Source: an uncultured Paracoccaceae bacterium (GTDB lineage: Bacteria; Pseudomonadota; Alphaproteobacteria; Rhodobacterales; Rhodobacteraceae). Taken from it: a stretch of DNA of 64,000 nucleotides. The translations under genes were made by a program, and so were the position numbers. The notes below the pieces were generated by a model. It had not been told where the DNA came from and made no database searches. It saw only the letters and a program-made list of their open reading frames with translations. The DNA is taken from the NCBI GenBank assembly GCA_947501555.1, contig CANMWG010000004.1, forward strand, positions 248,001 to 312,000. Reading direction: 5' to 3'. Below are positions 43,450 to 51,910 of the stretch, piece by piece (position 1 is the first letter of the stretch; each line of letters opens with the position of its first letter).

Positions 43450-44730
43450 TCAAGACAAGAGCTTCAGTTCACCGGTCAATGGAATGTCCGGAGCCGCAGA
43501 ATTGCCAACGATCTTCAGGTCCATGACATCACCGTCCTGCTGCCACTGGCCGGCGACAAGCGGTGTCTTGGTGACGTTGTTGATTGGACCGTTGGCCCAA
43601 TTCACATTGCCGGTAATAGTATCGAGGTTGGTTGCTGCAATTGCTGCGACAATCGCGGCTGGGTCCTCTAAATCTTCCGCTCGCTTGATGACGTCAGCAA
43701 CGACTTCAAACAGCGCATGTTTGAACCCGATCGGTTGGGTCCACGTCCGGCCAGAGGCGGCAGTGTAGCCGTCAGCAAGCTCTTTGGAACTGGCCCCGGT
43801 CAAAGACGAACTGAAAGGATGGTTCGGCGACCACCACACCTCAGATGTAAGCCCATCACCGCGGTCGCCAAGCGATTCAATGACGGATGGGAACAACAGC
43901 GCTTTGCCGATGCTGACGACCTTCGGCGAAAACCCTTGTTGCGCCGATTGCGCCCAGAAGGTTGCGAAATCTGGCGGGATCATATTGCCGGTCACAATTT
44001 CACAACCGGCAGATTTAAACGCGGCAATTTGGTTGCTGAAATCATCTGACAGGGGCTGATAGCGACCTGGATCAATCAGATTATAACCCGCTTCCGCAAG
44101 AGGTTTGGGCAGGCCAAGCTCTGGATCGCCCCAGGCATTGCCGTCTGCATCATTGGGGAACAGACCGCCCACCGTCTTTGCGACACCGCTTTGGCCCCAC
44201 ATATCTAGGAAAGCACCGATCACATCTTCGAGGCCCCAAAAGAAGTGATAGGTGTTCTGGAACCCTTCACCCGGCACGCCGTTGCGACCAAAGAAGTAAG
44301 GCTGCCAGGGGCAATCTGTGGTGATGCAGGGCACCTCATTGATTTCGGCCTGGTCAGACACCGGATTGACCGTGTCAGGTGTGGAAGCCGCGACAATAAT
44401 ATCTACCTCATCGCCCAAGATAAGATCAGCGGCCACTTCGGATGCGCGGTTGGGGTTCGATTGGCTGTCTTTCGATATGATCTCGACGGTGTAGGCCGTT
44501 CCGTTGTTTTCCAAGCCAGCCGCAAAAGCCTGTGAAATCGCGTCCAACACATAATCATCGGCCTCTGCAAAGCCTGCCAAAGGGCCGGTCCGCGGGCTGA
44601 CATGTCCGACTTTGATAACCGGGTTCTGCGCATAGGCGCGACCACCCGTTAAGATCGCCGGAGCAGCCAGCGTGACAGCACCCCCTGCCACAAAGCTACG
44701 GCGGGTCCAGGTTGAAGTTTTCTTGATCAT
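43450..44730 (-). CDS. Periplasmic substrate-binding protein of Liv-type ABC importer
   Basis: The 426-residue protein has a twin-arginine-like signal (TRRSFVAGGAVTLAAPAIL, about 9-27) with cleavage after AYAQ. The mature domain is of the Peripla_BP_6/LivK type: IKVGHVSPRTGPLAGFAEAD, IISKDSQSNPNRASEVAADL and DIIVAASTPDTVNPVSDQAE. It is longer than classic LivK (about 370), as in amide and aromatic-acid binders. It is preceded by a dehydrogenase gene (44-bp gap) and followed by a hairpin and livG. The ligand is unknown. Confidence 0.9.
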   Translation of the reverse strand: MIKKTSTWTRRSFVAGGAVTLAAPAILTGGRAYAQNPVIKVGHVSPRTGPLAGFAEADDYVLDAISQAFAAGLENNGTAYTVEIISKDSQSNPNRASEVAADLILGDEVDIIVAASTPDTVNPVSDQAEINEVPCITTDCPWQPYFFGRNGVPGEGFQNTYHFFWGLEDVIGAFLDMWGQSGVAKTVGGLFPNDADGNAWGDPELGLPKPLAEAGYNLIDPGRYQPLSDDFSNQIAAFKSAGCEIVTGNMIPPDFATFWAQSAQQGFSPKVVSIGKALLFPSVIESLGDRGDGLTSEVWWSPNHPFSSSLTGASSKELADGYTAASGRTWTQPIGFKHALFEVVADVIKRAEDLEDPAAIVAAIAATNLDTITGNVNWANGPINNVTKTPLVAGQWQQDGDVMDLKIVGNSAAPDIPLTGELKLLS

Positions 44731-44774
44731 TTTCGTTCCTCCCTAATCCAGCGAATGCGCCGGTTCGTGACCGC

Positions 44775-45704
44775 CTAGTCGTGCATGATGTCGTCCAGAC
44801 GCTGCAAATGCCGCGCAACACGTGCGCGGACTTGATTGGCTTCCTCCTCCGTCCAATCCCGGAAACCTTTGTTGGCCTTCATACCAAGCCGTCCCTCCGC
44901 GACGAGCTTGGCAAGATATGGTGACGGCGCTTGGCGGCTTTCCAAATCAAACAGAACATTCTCATGGATATCCAACGTCAGGTCGGTCCCCACGAGGTCG
45001 GCATTTTCTAACGGACCCAAAACGGCCAACCTGCGGCCAAAACTGGCCTTGATCACCGTGTCGACCGCTTCCGCATCGCAGATATCATTCTCAACAAGAC
45101 TGATCGCCTCGCGCCACAATGCGTGCTGCAGCCGGTTGCCGATAAAGCCGGGCACGTCCTTCTTAACACGAACCGGGGTCTTGCCCGCGTGGCCCAGTAA
45201 ATCCATCATCTGATCTGCGACAGCGTCGTCTGTCCATTCAGTGCTGACGACTTCCACCAAGGGGATCATGTGCGGCGGGTTCCACCAATGCGTTCCAAGT
45301 GCGCGGGCTTTCAGCCGCAGCGCGCCCATGATCTGAGTGATCGGCATGACCGATGTGTTTGACGCCAAAATACAGCCGTCCGGCGCGTGGTCTTCAATTT
45401 CAGCGAATATCTTTTGCTTTAACGGCAACTTTTCAGGTGCAGCTTCAAACACGAAGGCGGCGTCTTTCACCGCAGCTTCGGTGGTACTGGCAATCTCAAT
45501 CCGGTTCAGGATTGCCGGAATACCTTCATCCGTTTCACCCAAAACCTTTAGGCTGTCCGCAATCCGCTGAATAACTGTCGCGCGGGCGTCCTCAAATGGG
45601 TCCGTGATGCGCACATTCTGCCCAGCGCGCGCAAACGTCAGCGCAATGCCATGGCCCATAAGCCCTGCGCCAATGACGGCAATTTGGCAGTTCTCTTGCA
45701 TCAA
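44775..45704 (-). CDS. 3-hydroxyacyl-CoA dehydrogenase-family enzyme
   Basis: The 309-residue NAD-dependent enzyme has the Rossmann motif IAVIGAGLMGHGIALTFARAG. The catalytic region GTHWWNPPHMIPLVEVVST (His near residue 144) and the VKKDVPGFIGNRLQHALWRE linker are also present, all typical of this family. The WWNPPH wording resembles enzymes acting on free hydroxy acids (carnitine or gulonate dehydrogenase-like) rather than CoA esters. In this operon it probably oxidises a beta-hydroxy acid to the keto acid used by the BKACE enzyme. One base separates it from the SDR stop, giving coupled translation. Confidence 0.9.
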   Translation of the reverse strand: MMQENCQIAVIGAGLMGHGIALTFARAGQNVRITDPFEDARATVIQRIADSLKVLGETDEGIPAILNRIEIASTTEAAVKDAAFVFEAAPEKLPLKQKIFAEIEDHAPDGCILASNTSVMPITQIMGALRLKARALGTHWWNPPHMIPLVEVVSTEWTDDAVADQMMDLLGHAGKTPVRVKKDVPGFIGNRLQHALWREAISLVENDICDAEAVDTVIKASFGRRLAVLGPLENADLVGTDLTLDIHENVLFDLESRQAPSPYLAKLVAEGRLGMKANKGFRDWTEEEANQVRARVARHLQRLDDIMHD

Positions 45705-46490
45705 TCAGCCCGCCGTATACCCGCCGTCAGCATAAAGAATATGCCCGGTGTAAAAATCGGATGCGCCCGACGCTAAAAAGAGAAGTGGCCCGGCGAGGTC
45801 TTCAGGTTCGCCAAGACGCCCCTTGGGGACGCGGGCCAAGAACCCTTCGCGAACGGCTTTGGCCTTTTCCGTGTCCTCAAACATCCAAGCGGTCAGAGGG
45901 GACCGGAATACGGTCGGTGCAATCGCATTCACGGTAATGCCGCTGGGGCCCAACTCACATCCAAGCGCTTTGGTCAGGCCATCAACGGCTGCTTTGGACG
46001 CACAATAGGCCGTGTATCCGGCTGGATGGCCCAACAACCCGCGCGCAGAAGAGACAAAGACGATCTTGCCGCCTGCACCTTGCGCTTTCATCTGCCGGGT
46101 GGCGGCACGGGCAATCAGCCAAGATTGCGTCAGGTTCGCATCGATGACACCGTCAAATGTCGATGGCTCCATGTCTTCAATCTTGGCAACTTTGTTCATG
46201 CCCGAGGCGACGACAAGAATATCTATACTGCCAAAGGCCGCGACCGCCTCTTTGATCATGTCATTGCAGGCCGCTTCACTATCGGGGCGGGCGTTGATCT
46301 GATGCACTTCACCGGTGCAGGTATCGGCGACTTCCGCCATCGCTTGCGCATTTCCAGCGGCAAGAACAACCTTGCACCCCGCGCCAGACAAGCATCGGGC
46401 CGCGACAGCACCAAACGCACCTGACGCACCAGTGATCAAAGCCACCTTGCCCTTCACATCAAACATCGAAAGCGGGTTATCGAGCGACAT
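45705..46490 (-). CDS. Short-chain dehydrogenase/reductase
   Basis: ATG 46490, with GGAG eight bases upstream, gives 261 residues; an in-frame start at 46514 would overlap the cupin gene and is poorly spaced. The classical SDR motifs are ALITGASGAFGAVAARCLSG (NAD binding), VASGMNKV in place of the usual NNAG, the active-site Ser in FVSSARG and YTAYCASKAAVDGL (Tyr/Lys), and the C-terminal YADGGYTAG. It likely oxidises or reduces an alcohol in the same catabolic pathway. Substrate unknown. Confidence 0.92.
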   Translation of the reverse strand: MSLDNPLSMFDVKGKVALITGASGAFGAVAARCLSGAGCKVVLAAGNAQAMAEVADTCTGEVHQINARPDSEAACNDMIKEAVAAFGSIDILVVASGMNKVAKIEDMEPSTFDGVIDANLTQSWLIARAATRQMKAQGAGGKIVFVSSARGLLGHPAGYTAYCASKAAVDGLTKALGCELGPSGITVNAIAPTVFRSPLTAWMFEDTEKAKAVREGFLARVPKGRLGEPEDLAGPLLFLASGASDFYTGHILYADGGYTAG

Positions 46491-46494
46491 GGGA

Positions 46495-46848
46495 CTACTC
46501 CGGTCTTTTGCCATCGGGATAAGGGATCACGACGAGCATCTTGCAAATATGATTGGTCTTGTTTTCGATCCGGCGCACTTCACTGGCGGGTATGGTGCAA
46601 CTATCTAAGGCCTGCAGAACGGTCTCAACACCGTCGACTTCAACGGTCATTTCACCCTCAAGAACGACATAGACCTTCTCAAACGGGGTACTATCCGGGC
46701 CGGCCCCGCCACCGGGTAGAAACTGCGAAAAGCCGATCCATTGGTTTTCAGGGCCACCATCTTCGAACCCTTGCAGGCGTAGCCCCGTGACGCCCCAATG
46801 GTTGGGTGCGTCATAGGGTTGAGCATCGGCAAAGCGCTTGAGTTGCAT
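46495..46848 (-). CDS. Cupin-domain protein
   Basis: The 117-residue single-domain cupin has a first motif around GGAGPDSTPFEKVYVVLEGE and a second ending KTNHICKMLVVIPYPDG. In the first motif the usual metal-binding HxH is not kept (GPDSTPFE), although the glutamate is, so metal binding is doubtful. It overlaps the cyclase gene by one base (TGATG) and lies four bases ahead of the SDR. An isomerase or binding role in the pathway is possible. Confidence 0.83.
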   Translation of the reverse strand: MQLKRFADAQPYDAPNHWGVTGLRLQGFEDGGPENQWIGFSQFLPGGGAGPDSTPFEKVYVVLEGEMTVEVDGVETVLQALDSCTIPASEVRRIENKTNHICKMLVVIPYPDGKRPE

Positions 46849-47684
46849 CAGAAGGTTTCGCCAGCTTCGATGCGGTAGGCTTGCTGTTTGTCGGTCATGG
46901 CGACCAGACGGATGATGCAGCCGTCACCACGGTCCCAATTCCAAGGGAAGAAGGCAAAAGTGACGCGTTTTCCTGTGACGCTATCCAAATCACCACCCAC
47001 ATTTTCAATCCCAAGAATACCGTTGGAAAATAGGGTGTTGTGGACAGGTTCCCATTCTGGGAAATCATCTTTCCAGTCGTTGCCGCCAGACCATTCCTTA
47101 TATTCTTCCTCAAGATGCGGCAGGATTGGGCCGTTGCGCTGCGGGCCAATTGCGGTGGCAAGGGGGTGATCATTGGCCTGTGTGTCGTGACCGACAACCT
47201 TCACGCCTTTTTCAACCATCCAATCCGCAGCCGAAGGCACAAGACCCGGGCAATAAGCAAAATAGTCGCCATCTTCATACTGTTTATGCCAGCCTGTGTT
47301 GATAATCAGCACATCACCCTTCCGGATCGCATGCCCGCATGCCTTTTCCAAATCATCGCCCGTGATGCTTTCCCATTTTTTCTTGGGGATTGAGACAACA
47401 AGACCCGACCCAAAGAAATGAGGCAGCGGAACCTCATCAATGAATGGGGTGCCCTGAACGACGTGGGCGGGTGCATCGATATGCGTGGTGACATGCATTG
47501 TCGTCGTGATGGTCTGCGACAACACGCCAGACTTTGCCATGTAGTGCTTTCGTTCAATGGCCACGTCTTTGAAATACGGCCAGTTCGGACATTGATATCC
47601 AAACCGATGGCTCAGGTTCACAAACTCCAACCCCATGTCGTTGTCAGTATTTGCTTGAAATTCAATCCCGCGGATTTCCACCAT
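46848..47684 (-). CDS. Cyclase-family (kynurenine formamidase/isatin hydrolase-like) hydrolase
   Basis: ATG 47684, preceded by AGAGGA, gives 278 residues. The family's metal-binding motif HxxTHxDxPxH appears as HVTTHIDAPAHV (about residues 64-75). Further conserved parts are GDVLIINTGWHKQYE and VVGHDTQANDHPLATAIG. Members open amide, lactone or similar bonds using Zn or Mn (kynurenine formamidase, isatin hydrolase). It is the first gene of the IclR-controlled leftward operon, so it probably performs an early step on the imported compound. Substrate not known. Confidence 0.9.
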   Translation of the reverse strand: MVEIRGIEFQANTDNDMGLEFVNLSHRFGYQCPNWPYFKDVAIERKHYMAKSGVLSQTITTTMHVTTHIDAPAHVVQGTPFIDEVPLPHFFGSGLVVSIPKKKWESITGDDLEKACGHAIRKGDVLIINTGWHKQYEDGDYFAYCPGLVPSAADWMVEKGVKVVGHDTQANDHPLATAIGPQRNGPILPHLEEEYKEWSGGNDWKDDFPEWEPVHNTLFSNGILGIENVGGDLDSVTGKRVTFAFFPWNWDRGDGCIIRLVAMTDKQQAYRIEAGETF

Positions 47685-47802
47685 GGATACAAGTCCTCTG
47701 TTCACTGCGGTGGCAGTGTTTGTTTGCGCTCAGTTGTCAGGTCGGCCTCCCAGCCCTCTACTGTTTTTGATACACACGCACCGCATAGCGGTCAATAAAT
47801 TA

Positions 47803-47831
47803 ATTGCGATACAATTCGGATGTATCGCAAT
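47803..47831. promoter_or_regulatory. Perfect inverted repeat, candidate IclR operator
   Basis: ATTGCGATAC (47803-47812) and GTATCGCAAT (47822-47831) are perfect 10-bp arms around a 9-bp spacer. The site lies in the 213-bp region between the divergent cyclase operon and the iclR-type gene, 67 bp before the regulator start. A dimeric regulator such as the neighbouring IclR protein is the natural candidate. Confidence 0.8.
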
Positions 47832-47897
47832 GCGGGTTGTATTGACATCCTGCGTCACAAACGTATGACTGCGATCAGACACAGGCGTGGAGTTCCG

Positions 47898-48671
47898 ATG
47901 AAATCTGAAGAGATAGACAGTGGCCGCAGCGGCATTCAGGTGATCTCGCGTGCGGCAACGGTTTTGCGCAGCCTGAAGGAGCATCCAGAAGGCCTTAGCC
48001 TTGGTCAAATCGCGTCAGAAGTGGGGTTGCCCCGCTCAACTGTGCAACGAATCGTTGGGGCGCTTCAGACAGAACGGCTGCTTATCGCGAACATGTCGGG
48101 TGGAGGCGTCCGGCTTGGACCAGAGCTTGGTGCATTGGCGCAGGCCGCCCGTTTCAACACTGCCGAACAATGCAGACCCCTGCTGACCGAACTGACCCAA
48201 GCAACCGGCGAGACGTCTGATCTGTCGGTGCTGCGCGGCGACAAGATGATATTTATCGATCAAGTCCCGGGCACGCACCGACTGAGAACGGTTTCATCAG
48301 TCGGCGAAGTATTCCCTGTAACGACAACCGCCAACGGGCGCGCCTGCCTTGCGCAACTTCCCAGGGACATGGCCTTGAATCATGCGAAAGCCGAAGCAGC
48401 ACGGACGGGGATGCCCCTTGATATCGGCCAGTTCGGTGCAATCCTTGATGGGATCACCGAAACGGGTCTTGCGCACGACAACGATGAACATTCTGACGGT
48501 ATCTCGGCCGTTGGATTCGCCTTCACTGATTTGGCAGGCGAACTTCACGCGATTTCAGTCCCGGTTCCGACCTCGCGTTTTGAAAGACAAAAGCAGAAGA
48601 TCGAGAAAGAGATCAAACGGACGGCTGCCAAAGTTCAAAAAACGATGTCCGCCAGACCGCAACCGACTTAG
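47898..48671 (+). CDS. IclR-family transcriptional regulator
   Basis: ATG 47898, with GGAG five bases upstream, gives 257 residues, the normal length; a longer frame upstream covers the operator. The N-terminal winged helix-turn-helix includes ISRAATVLRSLKEHPEGLSL and IASEVGLPRSTVQRIVGAL. The C-terminal effector domain has VTTTANGRACLAQL and GISAVGFAFTDLAGELHAIS. It is divergent from the ten-gene catabolic operon and likely represses it until a pathway compound binds. Its 3' end overlaps the convergent glycosyltransferase by four bases. Confidence 0.93.
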   Translation: MKSEEIDSGRSGIQVISRAATVLRSLKEHPEGLSLGQIASEVGLPRSTVQRIVGALQTERLLIANMSGGGVRLGPELGALAQAARFNTAEQCRPLLTELTQATGETSDLSVLRGDKMIFIDQVPGTHRLRTVSSVGEVFPVTTTANGRACLAQLPRDMALNHAKAEAARTGMPLDIGQFGAILDGITETGLAHDNDEHSDGISAVGFAFTDLAGELHAISVPVPTSRFERQKQKIEKEIKRTAAKVQKTMSARPQPT

Positions 48672-49516
48672 TCGCGACCACGCCGCCACATGAACGTATC
48701 GCTGTTTTTCGTGCGTTTGGCGCGTAAGTTGCAGATCGCATAGATGGACACAAAAACGACCGAGGAAAACGGTGTTTTCAGTAGTCCCAATGCGTTTCGA
48801 AACGACTTATTGCGCTCTGTATCGTTCGCGATCATCTGCGGGTATTGCTCGGCCAGTTCCATGTTGCCTTCGCTCCAACGATGCCTCACGTGGACAAGAT
48901 TTCCAAACCCTTCAGGCAGGGGCCAATCATAGGTGGCTTTGGTCTTGCGACGTTCGTCAGAAGAAAACTGCAGCCGCACAAAACGGTCATCCGAATAAAT
49001 CTCGGGGAATTCATCCCACCGGGCACGGCCAAGCGCATTCATCGCATAAAGACCAATCCCCGGGACGCCGTCTTTTACAAAGGGCAGACCGGTCCAAACT
49101 TTGGCATAGGCACGACTGACGATACTTTTGGGGCGGGGAATATTGATGGTCCCGCTGGCATAAAGCGGCGTGTCCTTTGATAGAATATCGGCCAGTTCAA
49201 CAAGCAGGCCCGGAGAAATCACAACATCCGCGTCCAAATAGGCACGTGTTCCATAGCGGGCCACTTTGTCAGCCTCGTTCAATGCGTTCATCTTATTGCC
49301 CTTGGCGATATCCAGAACGATCAACGCGAAACCAGCATCTTTCAGCTGTGGCTCCATCGCACGGGCCTTGGCAACGGTGCTGTCTTTGCACCCGTTTGCA
49401 GCAACAATAACCTGAATTTCATGTGCCTGCGGCAGACCTGTCTGTGCGACGATCGCGTCCAGACAGGCGCCAATATAGTTTTCTTCGTTATAGCTGGGGA
49501 TGATGACTGATAGCAT
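48668..49516 (-). CDS. Glycosyltransferase family 2
   Basis: The 282-residue enzyme begins with the GT-A motif LSVIIPSYNEENYIGACLDA. It has VIVAANGCKDST and the metal-binding DXD-like YLDADVVIS (about residue 94). A later acceptor-side ED-type stretch is YSDDRFVRLQFSSDERR. One hydrophobic segment lies near the C-terminus (SSVVFVSIYAICNL). It is the left end of the glycan locus. The donor and acceptor sugars are unknown. Confidence 0.88.
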   Translation of the reverse strand: MLSVIIPSYNEENYIGACLDAIVAQTGLPQAHEIQVIVAANGCKDSTVAKARAMEPQLKDAGFALIVLDIAKGNKMNALNEADKVARYGTRAYLDADVVISPGLLVELADILSKDTPLYASGTINIPRPKSIVSRAYAKVWTGLPFVKDGVPGIGLYAMNALGRARWDEFPEIYSDDRFVRLQFSSDERRKTKATYDWPLPEGFGNLVHVRHRWSEGNMELAEQYPQMIANDTERNKSFRNALGLLKTPFSSVVFVSIYAICNLRAKRTKNSDTFMWRRGRD

Positions 49517-49582
49517 GTCTTGCCCTTATGACTTGTTTGAAATGTATACACTGAAATTGGCAATTGCTGCCAAATTAATACG

Positions 49583-50719
49583 CTAAGCGCGCAGCTTGGA
49601 CGTGCCCCAAGCGCGATGCTTGAAGCTGAGGAAATAGCGTTCAAATGTCCGAAAACTTGCCTCCGAAATCGCAATTGCAAGAAGGCTATAAACGACCAAA
49701 ATCACCCAATTTTGGTCCCCCATGCCAAGCTTGCCCAAGCCGACCTTGGCGATGTGCAACGCAATCAAATGATAAAGATAGACCCCATAACTGATCTCAC
49801 CAATGCGGACAAAGGGCCGGATCGTCAGTACGGGCCGTAGCACATGATCTTCCCTGACAACGATACTGGCCAACGCAACAGCCATAATCAGATGCATTAC
49901 AAGGTTAGGCCAACCGCGCACATCCTCTGGCAGCCATTGCAGTGATGCGAGCAGCACGAGAAACGATCCCACACAGACGTAGCTATTTCCGGTGCTGCCA
50001 CAAATCGCGTCAAAGCCTTTGCGGGAATGTAAAATCAAGGCAAGACCCGAGCCGATCAGAATCGGTGCATAGGTGGCATTGAACATGGCAAACCGCAGCG
50101 GCCCCGCTTCAATCGCGGCAATGCCAAGCGGTGTCAGCCAGCCAATTACCGCGATCACGTTCAAACCTATCGTAAAGACCAAAAACGGGATCAACAGGGG
50201 CCTTGGCAGCAGCATCAGCAACAAGGGCCAGACCAGATAATATTGCTCCTCAACCGCCAGCGACCATGTCGGATACAGCATCGGCATATGCTCGGGCAGA
50301 AAATTTGACAGGAACAAATAGTAGTAGGGCAGCTGTGCAAGATACTGGGTCTGCCCCTTCAGGCCGATATAATACAAGGCTACGGCGGTGATAACGAGAT
50401 AGTAGACCGGAATAATCCGCAAGAAACGTCGCCAATAAAACCCGCGCAAGGAAAAACTGCCCTTCGCGTCCGCCTCACGGAGCAAGAGCGTCGTGATCAG
50501 AAAGCCACTGAGAACAAAGAAGAAATCGACGCCGACAAAGCCACGGGTGAGTATCTGAGCTGGTGCTTCAATAGAGGTCCAGATCGGGGCGTGATGCCAA
50601 AGAATGGCAGCGATACAAACGAACCGCAAACCATTCAACGACCCAAAATGACTGGTAGATTTATACTGTAAATATGACTGCTCAATACTACGCGTCGACA
50701 TCTCGTTCGTCACACCCAA
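49583..50719 (-). CDS. Acyltransferase 3 family membrane protein
   Basis: This is a 378-residue integral membrane O-acyltransferase with about ten helices. It starts its domain with GSLNGLRFVCIAAILWHHAP (catalytic-type His) and continues GFVGVDFFFVLSGFLITTLLL, both hallmarks of the family; TWSLAVEEQYYLVWPLLLML follows. Such enzymes add acetyl or succinyl groups to exopolysaccharide or lipopolysaccharide. It lies 66 bp upstream of the GT2 gene on the same strand, with a MITE beyond its start (70 bp). Confidence 0.92.
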   Translation of the reverse strand: MGVTNEMSTRSIEQSYLQYKSTSHFGSLNGLRFVCIAAILWHHAPIWTSIEAPAQILTRGFVGVDFFFVLSGFLITTLLLREADAKGSFSLRGFYWRRFLRIIPVYYLVITAVALYYIGLKGQTQYLAQLPYYYLFLSNFLPEHMPMLYPTWSLAVEEQYYLVWPLLLMLLPRPLLIPFLVFTIGLNVIAVIGWLTPLGIAAIEAGPLRFAMFNATYAPILIGSGLALILHSRKGFDAICGSTGNSYVCVGSFLVLLASLQWLPEDVRGWPNLVMHLIMAVALASIVVREDHVLRPVLTIRPFVRIGEISYGVYLYHLIALHIAKVGLGKLGMGDQNWVILVVYSLLAIAISEASFRTFERYFLSFKHRAWGTSKLRA

Positions 50720-50789
50720 AACCCGTTCAATACAAATAACTCGGGCACTTATGACATGATTCCAGCCTTCGACCTATACCTGATGACAG

Positions 50790-51057
50790 CTAGGGTCAGG
50801 ACCAATTAATCTTGCACCGTCAGCGGCGATTTCACGAAATATCAGTGGCTCGCGTCGTGCGGCCATAGTTGTTCTACGGCCAAGCGGCGCGAGCCTCTGA
50901 GATGAAGTGAAATCTTCGCCCTCCGGGTTTGGCGGATTTTCCCTCTGAGCAGCGGCACATCTGCTTGAAATAGAACCACTATTCTTGCGCAGATACTTCT
51001 TGTCAGAGAAAAAATCTGACAAACTTACGGTGTAAGATTAATGGGTCCTGACCCTAG
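50790..51057. mobile_element. 260-bp MITE, copy 2, inverted relative to copy 1
   Basis: The element spans 50794-51053 between CTAG repeats at 50790-50793 and 51054-51057. Its 30-bp ends (GGTCAGGACCAATTAATC; GGTCAGGACCCATTAATC read inward from the right) and its interior match copy 1 at 21002-21269 over the full 260 bp with scattered substitutions, in the opposite orientation. The open frame inside (MSDFFSDKKYLRKNSG on the minus strand) is the same passenger frame as in copy 1. No transposase is present. Confidence 0.88.
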
Positions 51058-51181
51058 GGTGCCGCAGGCAAGAACAATGGGGTTTGGAACTTGACGTAGG
51101 TGCAGCTATGATCGGCCAGCGCTTTTTTGAGAGTAACCAGGATAAACATTTCTTATCCGCGTTGACAGATTGGATTTACGA

Positions 51182-51907
51182 ATGACCGTTGCACATGAGA
51201 TGCTAGACGCCTACGGCCCTTTGGTTCTGATCAACCTGCCGGAACGGGCCGACCGCCGGTCAGAGTTTGCGGCGCAGTTGGCGCGCGTCGGGCTATCCTT
51301 TGATCATCCAAACATCCGCATTTTTCCCGCTATCAGACCGGAAAAGCTTGATGGTTTCCCAACTTTGGGTGCGCGCGGGTGTTTTCTGAGCCATCTCGAG
51401 GCGCTGAAGCAGGTCGCAGAGAACCAAGAGACCACCGTGATGATGTGCGAAGACGATCTGGATTTCGCGCCCGACTTCCTAGACCGCCTGCCCGCCGTGC
51501 TTGAGGTTCTGAAAACCACACCCTGGGATATGTTTTACGCAGGATATACGTCGCACCAAACAGGAGAGATGATTGATGCCGCAACCGGGCTCTTCCGCCT
51601 GCCTCGCGACCACACCTTCCAATGTTCACACTTCTACATCCTGAAGGGGGACATCATTCCGGACCTGATCGGATTTCTTGAACAAATCCTAGAACGGCCC
51701 GCGGGTCATCCTGACGGTGGGCCGATGCATTACGACGGGGCACTTAATCACTTCCGGGCAGCCAGGCCTGCGATGACCACGCTTGCGATCCTGCCAACTT
51801 TGGGCCTGCAGCGGCCATCACGGACGGATGTGCATGATCTGAAGTGGTTTGACAAAGTGCCAGGTGTCAAAAAAGTGGTGCAGTTGCTGCGGAAAGTGAA
51901 GCGATAG
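51182..51907 (+). CDS. Glycosyltransferase family 25
   Basis: ATG 51182 gives 241 residues; an in-frame TTG lies 12 bases before it. GT25 motifs are VLINLPERADRRSEFAAQL at the start, ARGCFLSHLEALKQ and the DXD-like MMCEDDLDFAPDF (about residues 85-95). Family members add galactose or glucose in lipopolysaccharide or surface glycans. The gene is opposite in direction to its neighbours and ends three bases before the convergent cpsD-like gene. Confidence 0.9.
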   Translation: MTVAHEMLDAYGPLVLINLPERADRRSEFAAQLARVGLSFDHPNIRIFPAIRPEKLDGFPTLGARGCFLSHLEALKQVAENQETTVMMCEDDLDFAPDFLDRLPAVLEVLKTTPWDMFYAGYTSHQTGEMIDAATGLFRLPRDHTFQCSHFYILKGDIIPDLIGFLEQILERPAGHPDGGPMHYDGALNHFRAARPAMTTLAILPTLGLQRPSRTDVHDLKWFDKVPGVKKVVQLLRKVKR

Positions 51908-51910
51908 GCC

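Noticed and set aside
39125-45704. Carnitine degradation (dehydrogenase plus BKACE)
   Set aside because: The dehydrogenase is carnitine-dehydrogenase-like in one motif, but the cyclase, cupin and SDR do not fit that pathway and no betaine-handling genes are nearby.
50774-51022. Open frame on the minus strand starting MSDFFSDKK as a conserved small gene
   Set aside because: It lies inside MITE copy 2; its similarity to the frame in copy 1 is due to the repeat, not to protein conservation.
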